From NCBI GenBank assembly GCA_964489695.1, contig CAZAZP010000017.1:1-21470 (forward strand): a stretch of DNA of 21,470 nucleotides, written 5' to 3'. The stretch is from CAYUXU01 sp964489695 (lineage in GTDB: Bacteria; Bacillota_I; Bacilli_A; Erysipelotrichales; Erysipelotrichaceae). Shown here in pieces: positions 6,992 to 14,920 of this stretch. The notes beneath the pieces were generated by a model. That model had not been told where the DNA came from and ran no database searches. It saw nothing but the letters and a program-made list of their open reading frames with translations. A program made the translations under genes and the position numbers. How positions within the stretch are numbered: the first letter of the stretch is position 1; every line of letters begins with the position of its first letter.

Positions 6992-7025
6992 CATAGTATA
7001 AGATGGTTGCCCATCTTATACTATG
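6992..7025 (-). repeat. Perfect 15-bp intercistronic hairpin with GCAA loop
   Basis: CATAGTATAAGATGG (6992-7006) and its exact reverse complement (7011-7025) flank four bases. On the transcribed minus strand the loop is GCAA, a GNRA tetraloop. No T tract follows in the direction of transcription, so it does not look like a terminator. It lies in the 118-base gap between EIID and the SIS gene, the only large gap in the operon, and could stabilise the upstream mRNA or mark a processing site. Confidence 0.85.
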
Positions 7026-7036
7026 CTTCACTAATT

Positions 7037-7861
7037 TTAAACGATACCAACAACTCGTCCAAGGATGCCTAAGACTAACATAGCAATCATTAGAACGTGT
7101 GGTTTAACCCCTTTCTTTAGTGCTCGATAGCAACCAAAGAGTAGTAAGAGTGGTAAGAGGTTAGGATAAATTTGATCCAATAGTTCTTGGATACTAACAT
7201 CAACGCCTTCAGTTGGTGTAATAACTAGCGTTGTAGAGAATCTAATCATCGTGGCTGACATCGCCCCAACGGTCATCAATCCGACGATTGTAGCAGCTTT
7301 CGTAACTTCTGATAAGACACCACTTTCGGTAGCGGATTTCATGAATTGACTTCCTAAACCAAAACCAATATATACTCCATAATAACGAACAGCAAATGCT
7401 GGAATATTAAAGAGTAATAAGTGAACTAATGTACCAATTGGATTTCCATCCATTGATAATGAAGCACCAATACCCAGGGTAATAATTCTTAAAGAACCCC
7501 AGAAAATCGAGTCGCCAATTCCGGCAAATGGACCCATTAACGAAACTTTGACGGCGTTAATTGAAGCTACATCAAAATTTGGATCAGCTGCGGCTTCTTT
7601 TTCCATTGAAGCAGATAAACCAGTAACGAAACCGCCCATTGTTGGCGTAGTATTAAATAATTCAAAGTGGCGAGAATAAGCAGCAATCTTATCTTCCTTC
7701 TTTGTATAGTATAAATCGATAACTGGAATCATCGCATAAACATAAGCTAAAGCTTGCATTCTTTCAAAGGTGTAAGATGAGCTTAAGCCCATAGTCCGCC
7801 AGAATACTTTTCTTAAAACTTTATTTTCTTCTGGTGAGATATTTTTCATATTCTTAATCAT
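7037..7861 (-). CDS. PTS system mannose-family EIID component
   Basis: EIID is the second membrane subunit of mannose-class PTS transporters and works with EIIC to carry the sugar in while EIIB phosphorylates it. The 274-residue protein begins with a soluble part (KVFWRTMGLSSSYTFERMQALAY) typical of EIID. It contains the conserved SLMGPFAGIGDSIFWG segment near residue 110 and ends in hydrophobic helices. Its start overlaps the EIIC stop by eight bases (ATGATTAA), showing tight translational coupling, with GGAGAGGGGG upstream. It is intact and full length. The sugar cannot be deduced from the protein; the neighbouring SIS gene suggests an amino-sugar or Amadori compound. Confidence 0.93.
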   Translation of the reverse strand: MIKNMKNISPEENKVLRKVFWRTMGLSSSYTFERMQALAYVYAMIPVIDLYYTKKEDKIAAYSRHFELFNTTPTMGGFVTGLSASMEKEAAADPNFDVASINAVKVSLMGPFAGIGDSIFWGSLRIITLGIGASLSMDGNPIGTLVHLLLFNIPAFAVRYYGVYIGFGLGSQFMKSATESGVLSEVTKAATIVGLMTVGAMSATMIRFSTTLVITPTEGVDVSIQELLDQIYPNLLPLLLLFGCYRALKKGVKPHVLMIAMLVLGILGRVVGIV

Positions 7862-8630
7862 TGAATAGGTCCCCCTCTCCTGCTGCTACATGGGCACCTT
7901 TTTTACCTTGGCCCTCCACAAATAAGATGACAGAAATAACGATACCTAAAGAAGCTACGCCAATCATGTCTAAATGGAAGAATGAAACAAGCAAGAAACC
8001 TAAGAAGAAATAAACGCCTAATTTTGGTGTCCACATAATCCGAAGTAATAAAGCGAACCCGGCAGCTGGCATCATACCAGCAGCAACTTGGAAACCATCA
8101 TTAACTACGGCTGGAATATTATCGATAATACCTTGAGCAACTTGTGATCCATAAAATAGTACTGAGAAAATCATAATTGCTTTAGGTAAACCGCCTAAAA
8201 TCCACACACCATAGTGCATTGCTTCGATTGCTTTAGCGCGACCTTCAGCAATAAATTTTAAGACGATTGGGTTGATAAAGCTGCGAGCTAAAGTAGCGGC
8301 GAAGAAAATAAATGATCCCAGCATCGCCACTGGAATAGCAAACGCTAAAGCAACTTCAATATCTTGTTTTAATGTAATCGCAAAGGCTGTCCCAATTAAG
8401 GTACCAGTATTTGCATCCGGCGGTAAAGTACCACCAATTCCCATAACACCTAGAAAGACAAGCTGTAAATGAGCTCCCATTCGAACACCTGATGTTATGT
8501 CCCCTAAAATTAATCCCGTAACTAGCCCAATAACTAACGGTTGGTCGATCATCGGCATAGCAAACCAAACATCTAATGCGCCTAATGCCCAAAACACCAA
8601 AGTTAGCGTAAGCACTTGAACAATACTCAT
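7854..8630 (-). CDS. PTS system mannose-family EIIC component
   Basis: This 258-residue polytopic membrane protein forms the translocation channel of the transporter. The family signature is clear: DQPLVIGLVTGLILGDITSG near residues 29-48, followed by GAHLQLVFLGVMGIGGTLPPDA, then further hydrophobic helices and a short acidic tail. Its ATG overlaps the EIIB stop (ATGA, 8627-8630), with GGAGG four bases upstream. It is third in an operon ordered EIIA, EIIB, EIIC, EIID, SIS. Nothing is truncated. Confidence 0.93.
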   Translation of the reverse strand: MSIVQVLTLTLVFWALGALDVWFAMPMIDQPLVIGLVTGLILGDITSGVRMGAHLQLVFLGVMGIGGTLPPDANTGTLIGTAFAITLKQDIEVALAFAIPVAMLGSFIFFAATLARSFINPIVLKFIAEGRAKAIEAMHYGVWILGGLPKAIMIFSVLFYGSQVAQGIIDNIPAVVNDGFQVAAGMMPAAGFALLLRIMWTPKLGVYFFLGFLLVSFFHLDMIGVASLGIVISVILFVEGQGKKGAHVAAGEGDLFND

Positions 8631-9130
8631 AGTTCCTCCTTTTTTTTAAATTTTAAACCTTTAATAACTGATTCCGCTGATCTTGCGGTCTCATTGGCTA
8701 CCATTCTAAAATCGACTTTTTCGACTTTAGTAATTAATTCTTCGATGACAGACACTTCTTCTTTATTAATAAATACGGCCGCTCCACTCACTATACTACC
8801 TTCTTTTTGCGTGATGCCACCGATATTAACATAGTTAATACCCCCAACTGCATCCACAACGCGTAAGGCATCTTGGACAGTTCTGACAATCACAAATACT
8901 TTCGTGTTAGCTGTGCGTGGGTCATTTAATAAAGCAATCCCATCATCGATGCTTCTGACTGCTAAGTTAACGCCAGCTGGCTTGGCCAGTTGCACAGCCA
9001 TCTTAGCAATCTCATTTTTCATGATTTGATCATCTGCGACTAAGATTGCTGACGCCCCTGAGGCATTAACCCAGGAGACGGCAACTTGCCCATGCAATAA
9101 CCGCGCATCAACCCGCAAAATACTTACCAC
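8627..9130 (-). CDS. PTS system mannose-family EIIB component
   Basis: EIIB takes phosphate from EIIA on a histidine and passes it to the incoming sugar. The active-site motif is present at the N-terminus, RVDARLLHGQV, with His13 the predicted phosphorylated residue. The 167-residue length is standard for this single-domain EIIB. The start is GTG at 9128-9130, overlapping the EIIA stop by seven bases, with AAAGGAGG about ten bases upstream inside the EIIA gene. It is coupled to both neighbours and intact. Confidence 0.93.
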   Translation of the reverse strand: MVSILRVDARLLHGQVAVSWVNASGASAILVADDQIMKNEIAKMAVQLAKPAGVNLAVRSIDDGIALLNDPRTANTKVFVIVRTVQDALRVVDAVGGINYVNIGGITQKEGSIVSGAAVFINKEEVSVIEELITKVEKVDFRMVANETARSAESVIKGLKFKKKEEL

Positions 9131-9543
9131 AATCTATCAGCCTCCTTTTCAAATTCAGAAAGCGCTTTTTCAAAATTGAATAATTCAATGCTGTCCCGAC
9201 TACCTGAAATAATATCTTCAATTTGACTTTGATAGTCTTCATCAAATTGAGTAAGAATCAGCTCCATGGAAAGGCCTAAGTTCATCCCAGAAATAACCAT
9301 AACGTTCTTTCTAATACCAAATTCAATTAATCGATTATAAACACTACCACCTTTAAGATCGCAGATTAGAATCAAAAGATCGTCTTGTAGTTTTTCCACC
9401 TCCTGACTTATTGCTTCTGGTGAATGATACTTGCTTAGCCCGAAGGCATAAGTCTTCTCTGGTTTCCCCATAATCATCTCAATCGCTGATAACATTCCTT
9501 CAGCAAGATTACCATGAGAAGCCAGCACAATTGTCTTATTCAA
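9124..9543 (-). CDS. PTS system mannose-family EIIA component, first gene of the operon
   Basis: EIIA(Man) receives phosphate from HPr-His-P. The 139-residue protein begins MNKTIVLASHGNLAEGM, placing the predicted phosphorylated histidine at residue 10, the usual position. A DLKGGSVYNRL segment near residue 62 is a further family mark. I place the start at TTG (9541-9543) rather than at the upstream GTG (9559-9561). The sigma-54 promoter at 9570-9586 predicts transcription from about 9559, so the GTG would sit at the very 5' end with no ribosome site, whereas AAGGGA lies nine bases before the TTG. It is the promoter-proximal gene of the PTS-SIS operon. Confidence 0.9.
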   Translation of the reverse strand: MNKTIVLASHGNLAEGMLSAIEMIMGKPEKTYAFGLSKYHSPEAISQEVEKLQDDLLILICDLKGGSVYNRLIEFGIRKNVMVISGMNLGLSMELILTQFDEDYQSQIEDIISGSRDSIELFNFEKALSEFEKEADRLW

Positions 9544-9569
9544 TTTGTCACTTCCCTTCACCCTTATAC

Positions 9570-9586
9570 AGCAAAAAGCGTGCCAA
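9570..9586 (-). promoter_or_regulatory. Sigma-54 (-24/-12) promoter of the PTS-SIS operon
   Basis: The minus strand reads TTGGCACGCTTTTTGCT, an essentially perfect match to the sigma-54 consensus TTGGCACG-N4-TTGCW. The GG of the -24 element is at 9583-9584 and the GC of the -12 element at 9571-9572, predicting a start near 9559. This is the only such match I noticed in the window. It faces the operon and lies beside the genes for sigma-54 and a sigma-54 activator, so the assignment is strong even though those genes are now broken. Confidence 0.92.
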
Positions 9587-9608
9587 CTTAGTGTCGCACG
9601 CTTTTTTT
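9573..9608. terminator. Bidirectional terminator-like hairpin overlapping the sigma-54 promoter
   Basis: GCGTGC (9578-9583) pairs with GCACGC (9596-9601), extended by the A and T runs outside (AAAAA at 9573-9577, seven T at 9602-9608). Leftward it would end transcripts of the activator gene, with a CTTTTTGC tail. That arm and tail are also the -24 element and spacer of the sigma-54 promoter. Confidence 0.75.
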
Positions 9609-9662
9609 CAGCTAAATCAGCTAATCAAGCCTTAATTTTATTACCTTAATCGAACTATTTTA

Positions 9663-9688
9663 TTAGTGTCGTTATTTATCGAAACTAA
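9663..9688. promoter_or_regulatory. Putative upstream activator site of the sigma-54 promoter
   Basis: TTAGTGTCG (9663-9671) and CGAAACTAA (9680-9688) form a 9-bp inverted repeat with one mismatch and an 8-base spacer. It is centred about 116 bases upstream of the predicted start, the usual range for an enhancer site. The left arm recurs exactly at 9588-9596, and a CGAACTA half-site lies at 9651-9657. It overlaps the stop codon of the activator gene. Assignment to that activator is inference. Confidence 0.5.
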
Positions 9689-12430
9689 CCTTTATAAATA
9701 TAGTCGTAAATATAAGCTATCTCACTCACTGGGATTTCCACAGCATAGTTATTTTCCAAATTCATAAAACTGCGTTTCATCTTGCGGATAAATTCTTGTT
9801 GGTCTCTGACAAAGTCATCAATATTATCCAACTTACCAATTACCCGATCAGTCAGTAGCCGTTCAATCATACAGCTAATATGAATGTATAATCCTACAAT
9901 TTTCCGACTATCTAATTCGGGCATAATATTTCGTTTAATCTCTTGAATCACGATTTCTGTATTACTAATAATCTTTTCGGGATTTAAGATCGTTAGATAT
10001 TCCACTAGGTTTTGTAAGGAGAAGTTCCGTAAGATGTTATGACCAAATGCTTCCAGTTCGGCAGTATTAAAGCTTTTATCAAAATCATCTTAATCTTTTC
10101 TAAGTTTTGTTTACCCACTAATTCTTCAATGGGAATAAATTCATAACCTTCAATCCGGGGATTAACCGTCCCAATAATATATTTCACCGTGCATTGATTA
10201 AAGACTCTGGCTTTTGTTTTATATTACGTTAAATCCTCAAACGAATAACTAATAATCTCAACATCAACTTTCTTCGGTAAACTATCGACTAATAGTTGTT
10301 TAAATTTATGAGCGGTATTCACATCTCGGGGACAAACAGTCATAATCGCATTTTTCCGTTCTTTACTCTCAATAAATATATGTTTACTACGATAGTCTTG
10401 TTGCTTAACTTTTTCGATAATATTATAGCTACTAAGGTCATTTAAAATCATCATGCCAACATCTAAAATTAATTTCATTGTCACATTATTAAATAACACA
10501 ATATCCATATTATGATTCGCCACGATATTATTATGAATTTCTTCTAAGGAACCCATATCAACTAAGATTAATAAGTTTTTTGTATTTTCTAATGAACTAA
10601 TATATTCCGATAATTGTTTCGCGACTTCTATTGCGGAGATATCAACTGGTACATCAATCGCATCAAAGACATGACTACCAAGCATATAGTTAGCAGTAGT
10701 AGTCATACTACTAGCCGTTGAATAACCATGAGCTAAAACAATCGCGACGGAGTGCGCTGATTTCCGCGTATTTTGCATAATTCGGAAGTATAAATAGAAA
10801 TCTATTCGCCTAGTAAACCAAATTCAATATTGACATGGCCTTTGAGTAATTCAATAATTTCTTGACTAAAGTTATAGTTAATTGGATCAACCGTCTTAAT
10901 CTTTGTTAGTAATTCCTCAATTACAGTTCGATTATCAATCAATAAGCTATCACAAGCCCGATGATTATTAATAAAGTCTGACATTAAACGACTCAAGTTA
11001 ATAATTTGGGCATTGGTAAAGACGATTCGATAACGTTGGGATAAACGAGCCCGAATATTTTCTAACGTGTTTTGATAAGTGATTTCCTTAACACTATCAC
11101 GATTATCTAATTGGAAAGTAATGGTTTCGGTATAGCGTAGTAATAAGTCTCTGACCACTTCAATAAACTGTTCAAAATTACTATCTTTAATATTTTTATG
11201 GTAACGCAACAAGCGATCATTAAAAATATAAAGACTCTTTTCTTTAATCACCGCTTCTTTTAATTCATGCAGCTCTAAATAAGTCCCATTATCAACGTAA
11301 TCAATAACACCTTTATTTTTTGAACTCTCTAAAATAACATAGGAAGGTAAGTTTTGATAATCAACTTTTAAGGTTCCAATTTCAGCCCGGGGTTGACTAG
11401 CTAACGCGGAAGCCACACTAACTTTTACGCAGTTTTCCATATCACCGACATTCCCGATAAAGTTGAAATTAGACAGAATATGATATACATGACGATTAAT
11501 TACAATCTCTTGTTCAATTAAATCTGCTTCACGTTGTAATAAAGTATAAAGTAATTCTTTTTTCTCATTATCCGGCCGTTGTTCTACCGATGGAATCCGA
11601 CTGATGACAGGGATTCGTCTTAATAGTGGTTTTAACAATGTGTGACGGGGATCTTCGGTTGTGGCAAACGCAATAAAGACTTGTGATTTATACCACTTTT
11701 CATTATCTCCGACTTTATGATAGGTTCCTTTATCCATAAACAGGTAGAGTTTTTCTTGACATTCTGGTCGTAAGCTTTGGATTTCATCTAAAAACAACAT
11801 CCCACCATCGGCCAATTTAACTAACCCATCACGTTCTTTTTCCGCTCCGGTATAAGCCCCTTTAACATTTCCAAAAAAGTTAACTAAAAATAGTTCCGGA
11901 TTATTAGCATACTCCGAACAGTTAACCGTGATAAAACGACTTTCAGGAGCGAAAATACCTTATTCAACGCCATATTCATAAGTCTTTTCCGCAATTAAAC
12001 TTTTACCAACTCCCGTTGCCCCAATTAAAATAACGGATAACCCTCCATCGGGATAAGTCACAGCTGATTTACATTGTTCAATCGCATAATTTAAACTTCC
12101 ATTGTGACCAATTAAGCTCCGAAAAGCTCCCGGCTTCACTTCATTTTCTTCTAGGTCGCTTCTTAGCTCTTCAACGCTATTATAAACGGCTGAGAGTTTT
12201 GGCCCAAGACTATTGGTAGAGATGTTTCGTTTAAAAAACAGAACTGGTCGGCTATTTACTTTAATTAACTGATCTTGATTGAAAAAATCATTAAGAATCT
12301 CAGACGCGGTATTCCGACTGATTTGGTATTTCTCGGCATAATAATTTGTTGTGTGTTGCAATAAATTGAACCAATTAATATTTTCAGTTGCGAACCTTAG
12401 ATCCTCTAAGATCTTATCTTTCAGTATCAT
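9685..12430 (-). pseudogene. LevR/GfrR-type sigma-54 activator with PRD and EIIA domains, disrupted by four lesions
   Basis: Read through its lesions, this encodes about 915 residues, close to LevR-type PTS-regulated activators. In order: an N-terminal HTH (residues about 1-70); an AAA+ domain with Walker A GATGVGKS (near 142), a GAYTGA loop (the GAFTGA sigma-54 contact) and Walker B MLFLDEI; a PRD; an EIIA(Man)-like domain with VLAHGYSTASSM; an IIGTVNPRIEG segment; and a C-terminal PRD with LYIHISCMIERL. Lesions: in-frame TAA at 11960-11962; loss of one base near 10805, where GLLGE should continue into IDFYLYFRIM; in-frame TAA at 10224-10226; loss of one base near 10088, after which DFDKSFN continues. 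The first TAA follows Walker A, so the unrepaired product has no ATPase. Its ATG overlaps the rpoN stop (TAATG), so both were co-transcribed. Confidence 0.9.
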
Positions 12431-13674
12431 TAATCAACTTTCCTTTCATATGAAGACAAGTGGCCCATTTCACGGCGATATTTCGCGACCGTTCGTCGCG
12501 CAATTGGATAACCTCGCGTATTTAAATACTCAGTAATTTTCTTATCACTAACAGCTATCTTACCCTCTTGGTTAATGAATTGCTGGATAACAGTTTTAAT
12601 CTCCGCTACCGAATGAATCTGCCCTTTACATAACAACGTAGATAACGGATACACCCGATTATCTAAGAGGTAGTACTTATTATTTACCATACGACAAATT
12701 GTCGAGACATGCAAATCAGTTAGTTGACTTAAATCTTGTAAGATCAATTTCTTTAAAGGGGCTTGTTGCAGTAGATACGCTTGTTGGTGCCGCACTATTG
12801 CTTTAGCCACTAACTCTAGTGATGTTAATCTTTTATCAATCACACTTATTAACTGTTGACCCTCAGTCCAATACTTATTAAAGACTTTTTCCTCTGCTAA
12901 ATTTAGCTGCTTTTTAAGCTTTTGATATGCTGGATTAAGCTTCACTTTTAAAGAAGTAATTAACTTTATTTCTAGTCGATCTTGCTGTTTAATCACCTCA
13001 AAATCTGGACGAATAAAATCTGGTTGACTACTAGCAAAGCCATTACCAGGATTAGGGTTTAATGTCTTAATTAAAGCCACATTTGTTTTAATCTCAGCTA
13101 AAGAACTTTGTGTTTCTTTCGCGATTAATTCTAAATCACCTTCCGCAACCAAATAAAGGTATTCCGTAATTAATAGTTTTAATAATGGTTGATTAGGGTA
13201 ACGTTCTTGTACTTGGATTAACAAACATTCGCTTAAATCACGTGCTCCAACGCCTAAAGGTTCTAAACTTTGAATTAACGCTAAACACTTTAAGACTGAT
13301 TGCTCACTAGTTCTTTGTTCATGTGCGACTTTTTTCGGGTCTTCATTAAAATAACCCCGCTCATCAATCAAATTTATAAAATATTCTAATAAAGCTGGTT
13401 AATCAGTTTTAAGTAAGCGAGCTTGTTCCCACAGATAATCGGTTAAAGAACTACTTTCTTGATATAGTTCAACTTGCGAACCGGAAGAAATTGGTGGTAA
13501 ATAATATTCTTCACTCATCTCAATTTCTAATAAGGGATTTTCGTTTGCTTGGGCTAATACATATTCATTTAATGCTTGATGATTATATTGTAAGATTTGT
13601 AAAGACAAATTAAAATACGGCGTAAAACTTAATTTTGGAATTAGATTTGGTTTAACAGCAATTTTTAAGCCCAT
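12430..13674 (-). pseudogene. rpoN: RNA polymerase sigma-54 factor, interrupted by an in-frame TAA
   Basis: Sigma-54 directs RNA polymerase to -24/-12 promoters and needs an AAA+ activator. The reconstructed protein has about 413 residues, near the family norm. Region I is visible at residues 5-50 (PYFNLSLQILQYN and the LLEIE end). The core-binding region includes LIDERGYFNEDP and SLEPLGVGARDLSECLL. The HTH is near residue 316 (STICRMVNNKYY). The RpoN box ARRTVAKYRREMG sits near residue 394. TAA at 13399-13401 replaces codon 92, between LLKTD and PALLEYF, and reading resumes in the same frame. It follows two CHR genes by 12 bases and has a GGGAAG ribosome site. A truncated N-terminus or a restart at MIDERGYF would lack part of the protein, so loss of function is likely. 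Confidence 0.9.
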
Positions 13675-13686
13675 TTTATCTTCCCA

Positions 13687-14238
13687 TTATAAAACTAAAA
13701 TACCTAATTGATAACTGATAATACCGATAACGCCAGCCAAAAGCATCATAATAGTTGGGTCTAATTTAGTTTTTTGTAATATGGCTAAAACTAAACCAAA
13801 TAACACCAAATTAAATAAATCAACTGATTCTTTTAAAATTGAAGCTTGAAATAACGAGACCCCCGCCACCGCAATTAAAGCTATAACTGCTGGTCGTAAA
13901 CTTTCTAAAACGATTTGAATAATTCTTAGTTTGTTGTAACGAAAATAGATATACGCTAACAGCAAAACAATCCCAATTGATGGCAGAATATTCCCAAGCG
14001 TGGCGATAATCGCACCACTAAAACCAGCTACTTGTAAGCCGACAAAAGTCGCTGAGTTTAACGCAATCGGTCCTGGTGTCATTTGGGAAATAGTAATTAA
14101 ATCAGCGAACGTATTCGCGGTTAACCAACCGTGTATTTCCACCACTTGGCGATAGATTGGGGCCATTGCCGCATATCCGCCACCAAAACTGACTAAACCG
14201 ATTTGAAAGAAACTAAATAATAATTTCAAATAGATCAT
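13687..14238 (-). CDS. Half-size CHR-family (chromate) transporter, second subunit
   Basis: This 183-residue membrane protein is one half of a split ChrA-type transporter; short CHR proteins are encoded in pairs and probably act as heterodimers. The family motif appears at SFGGGYAAMAPIYRQVV (residues about 17-33). TPGPIALNSATFVG follows near residue 54, then four or so hydrophobic segments. It overlaps the preceding CHR gene by four bases (ATGA), as expected for coupled subunits. CHR proteins export chromate in some bacteria, but many homologues have no proven substrate, so chromate is only the family label. Transcription probably continues into rpoN, 12 bases downstream. Confidence 0.88.
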   Translation of the reverse strand: MIYLKLLFSFFQIGLVSFGGGYAAMAPIYRQVVEIHGWLTANTFADLITISQMTPGPIALNSATFVGLQVAGFSGAIIATLGNILPSIGIVLLLAYIYFRYNKLRIIQIVLESLRPAVIALIAVAGVSLFQASILKESVDLFNLVLFGLVLAILQKTKLDPTIMMLLAGVIGIISYQLGILVL

Positions 14239-14789
14239 TTACTAGTCCTCCATCTAGCTTGCAACACCCCATAAAGACCCGCGAGCAGAATGATAAAGAC
14301 TACATTTATTTTTAAAACGTAAGCAAACAAAAAAGCTACCAGAATTACCCCATAAGCTGATTTATCTTGTTTTTGTTTAATACCCATTAACATTTTAATC
14401 ACGACATCAAATACGACGGCTGCGACCGCCGCAGACATTGCTGATAACGCGGCGTTAACATAGGGGTTAGTTTTAAAAAAGGCATAATAGTGAGAAATAA
14501 ACGACAATAAGATTAAAGGTGGTAAGACCGTACCCAGCGTACCAATTAAAGCCCCAACTGCGCCATTTACTTTATAACCTACTAAAATAATCGCATTGAC
14601 AGCTAAAGAACCCGGCGCTGATTGGGCAATCGCGACCATATCCATCATTTCATTTTCATCAATCCAATGTAATTTATCAACAAATTGTTTCCGCATTAAC
14701 GGCACAATTACATACCCACCACCAAAAGTAAAAGCACTTAAGCGAAAGGCAGTTAGAAATAATTTTAAATAACGTTTAAATTTCTCCAC
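14235..14789 (-). CDS. Half-size CHR-family (chromate) transporter, first subunit
   Basis: This 184-residue partner of the gene at 13687 carries the other version of the CHR motif: FTFGGGYVIVPLMRKQFV (residues about 20-37) and APGSLAVNAIILVG near residue 58, followed by hydrophobic helices. The start is GTG (14787-14789) with GGGGAG seven bases upstream. It is divergent from the methyltransferase gene and appears to head the transcript CHR-CHR-rpoN-activator. For its promoter I see only TAAAAT (minus, 14811-14816) and TATAAT (minus, 14832-14837), without a good -35 for either. Confidence 0.88.
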   Translation of the reverse strand: MEKFKRYLKLFLTAFRLSAFTFGGGYVIVPLMRKQFVDKLHWIDENEMMDMVAIAQSAPGSLAVNAIILVGYKVNGAVGALIGTLGTVLPPLILLSFISHYYAFFKTNPYVNAALSAMSAAVAAVVFDVVIKMLMGIKQKQDKSAYGVILVAFLFAYVLKINVVFIILLAGLYGVLQARWRTSK

Positions 14790-14872
14790 AATAACTCCCC
14801 TCTACTGCCTATTTTACCACTTTAAAAGCTGATTATAAATCATTCTTGGCTTTATCTCTTAGAGTGGTTTAA

Positions 14873-14901
14873 TTGTTTGAACTTATTAAATATCTTATAA
14901 T
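14873..14901 (+). promoter_or_regulatory. Sigma-A promoter of the methyltransferase gene
   Basis: TTGTTT (14873-14878), a 17-base spacer and a perfect TATAAT (14896-14901) predict a start near 14908. This rules out a TTG at 14873 as a start codon, because that TTG is the -35 box. Confidence 0.8.
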
Positions 14902-14920
14902 AGCTTTACGAGGTAAACAC

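Noticed and set aside
9544..9561. Longer EIIA starting at GTG 9561
   Set aside because: Transcription from the sigma-54 promoter should begin at about 9559, so the GTG would be at or before the RNA 5' end. The TTG at 9543 has AAGGGA upstream and puts the active His at residue 10.
9685..13674. Reassignment of TAA to glutamine in this organism
   Set aside because: TAA is the ordinary stop of many intact genes here, several followed at once by a terminator (for example 1278-1280 and 2439-2441). Reassignment would also leave the two frameshifts unexplained.
9685..13674. Sequencing error as the cause of the broken rpoN and activator
   Set aside because: Three lesions are stop codons within the correct frame, not indels, and all five fall in two linked genes while about 17 kb around them is clean. 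Single-base losses alone would have been suspect, so read support should still be checked.
14790..14872. Inverted repeat ACCACTTT / AGAGTGGT between the CHR and methyltransferase genes
   Set aside because: It is imperfect with a long A+T-rich spacer and no link to either promoter, so it is not distinguishable from chance.
14873..14920. Longer methyltransferase starting at TTG 14873
   Set aside because: That TTG is the -35 box of a TTGTTT-17-TATAAT promoter, and the ATG at 14921 has its own GAGGT ribosome site.
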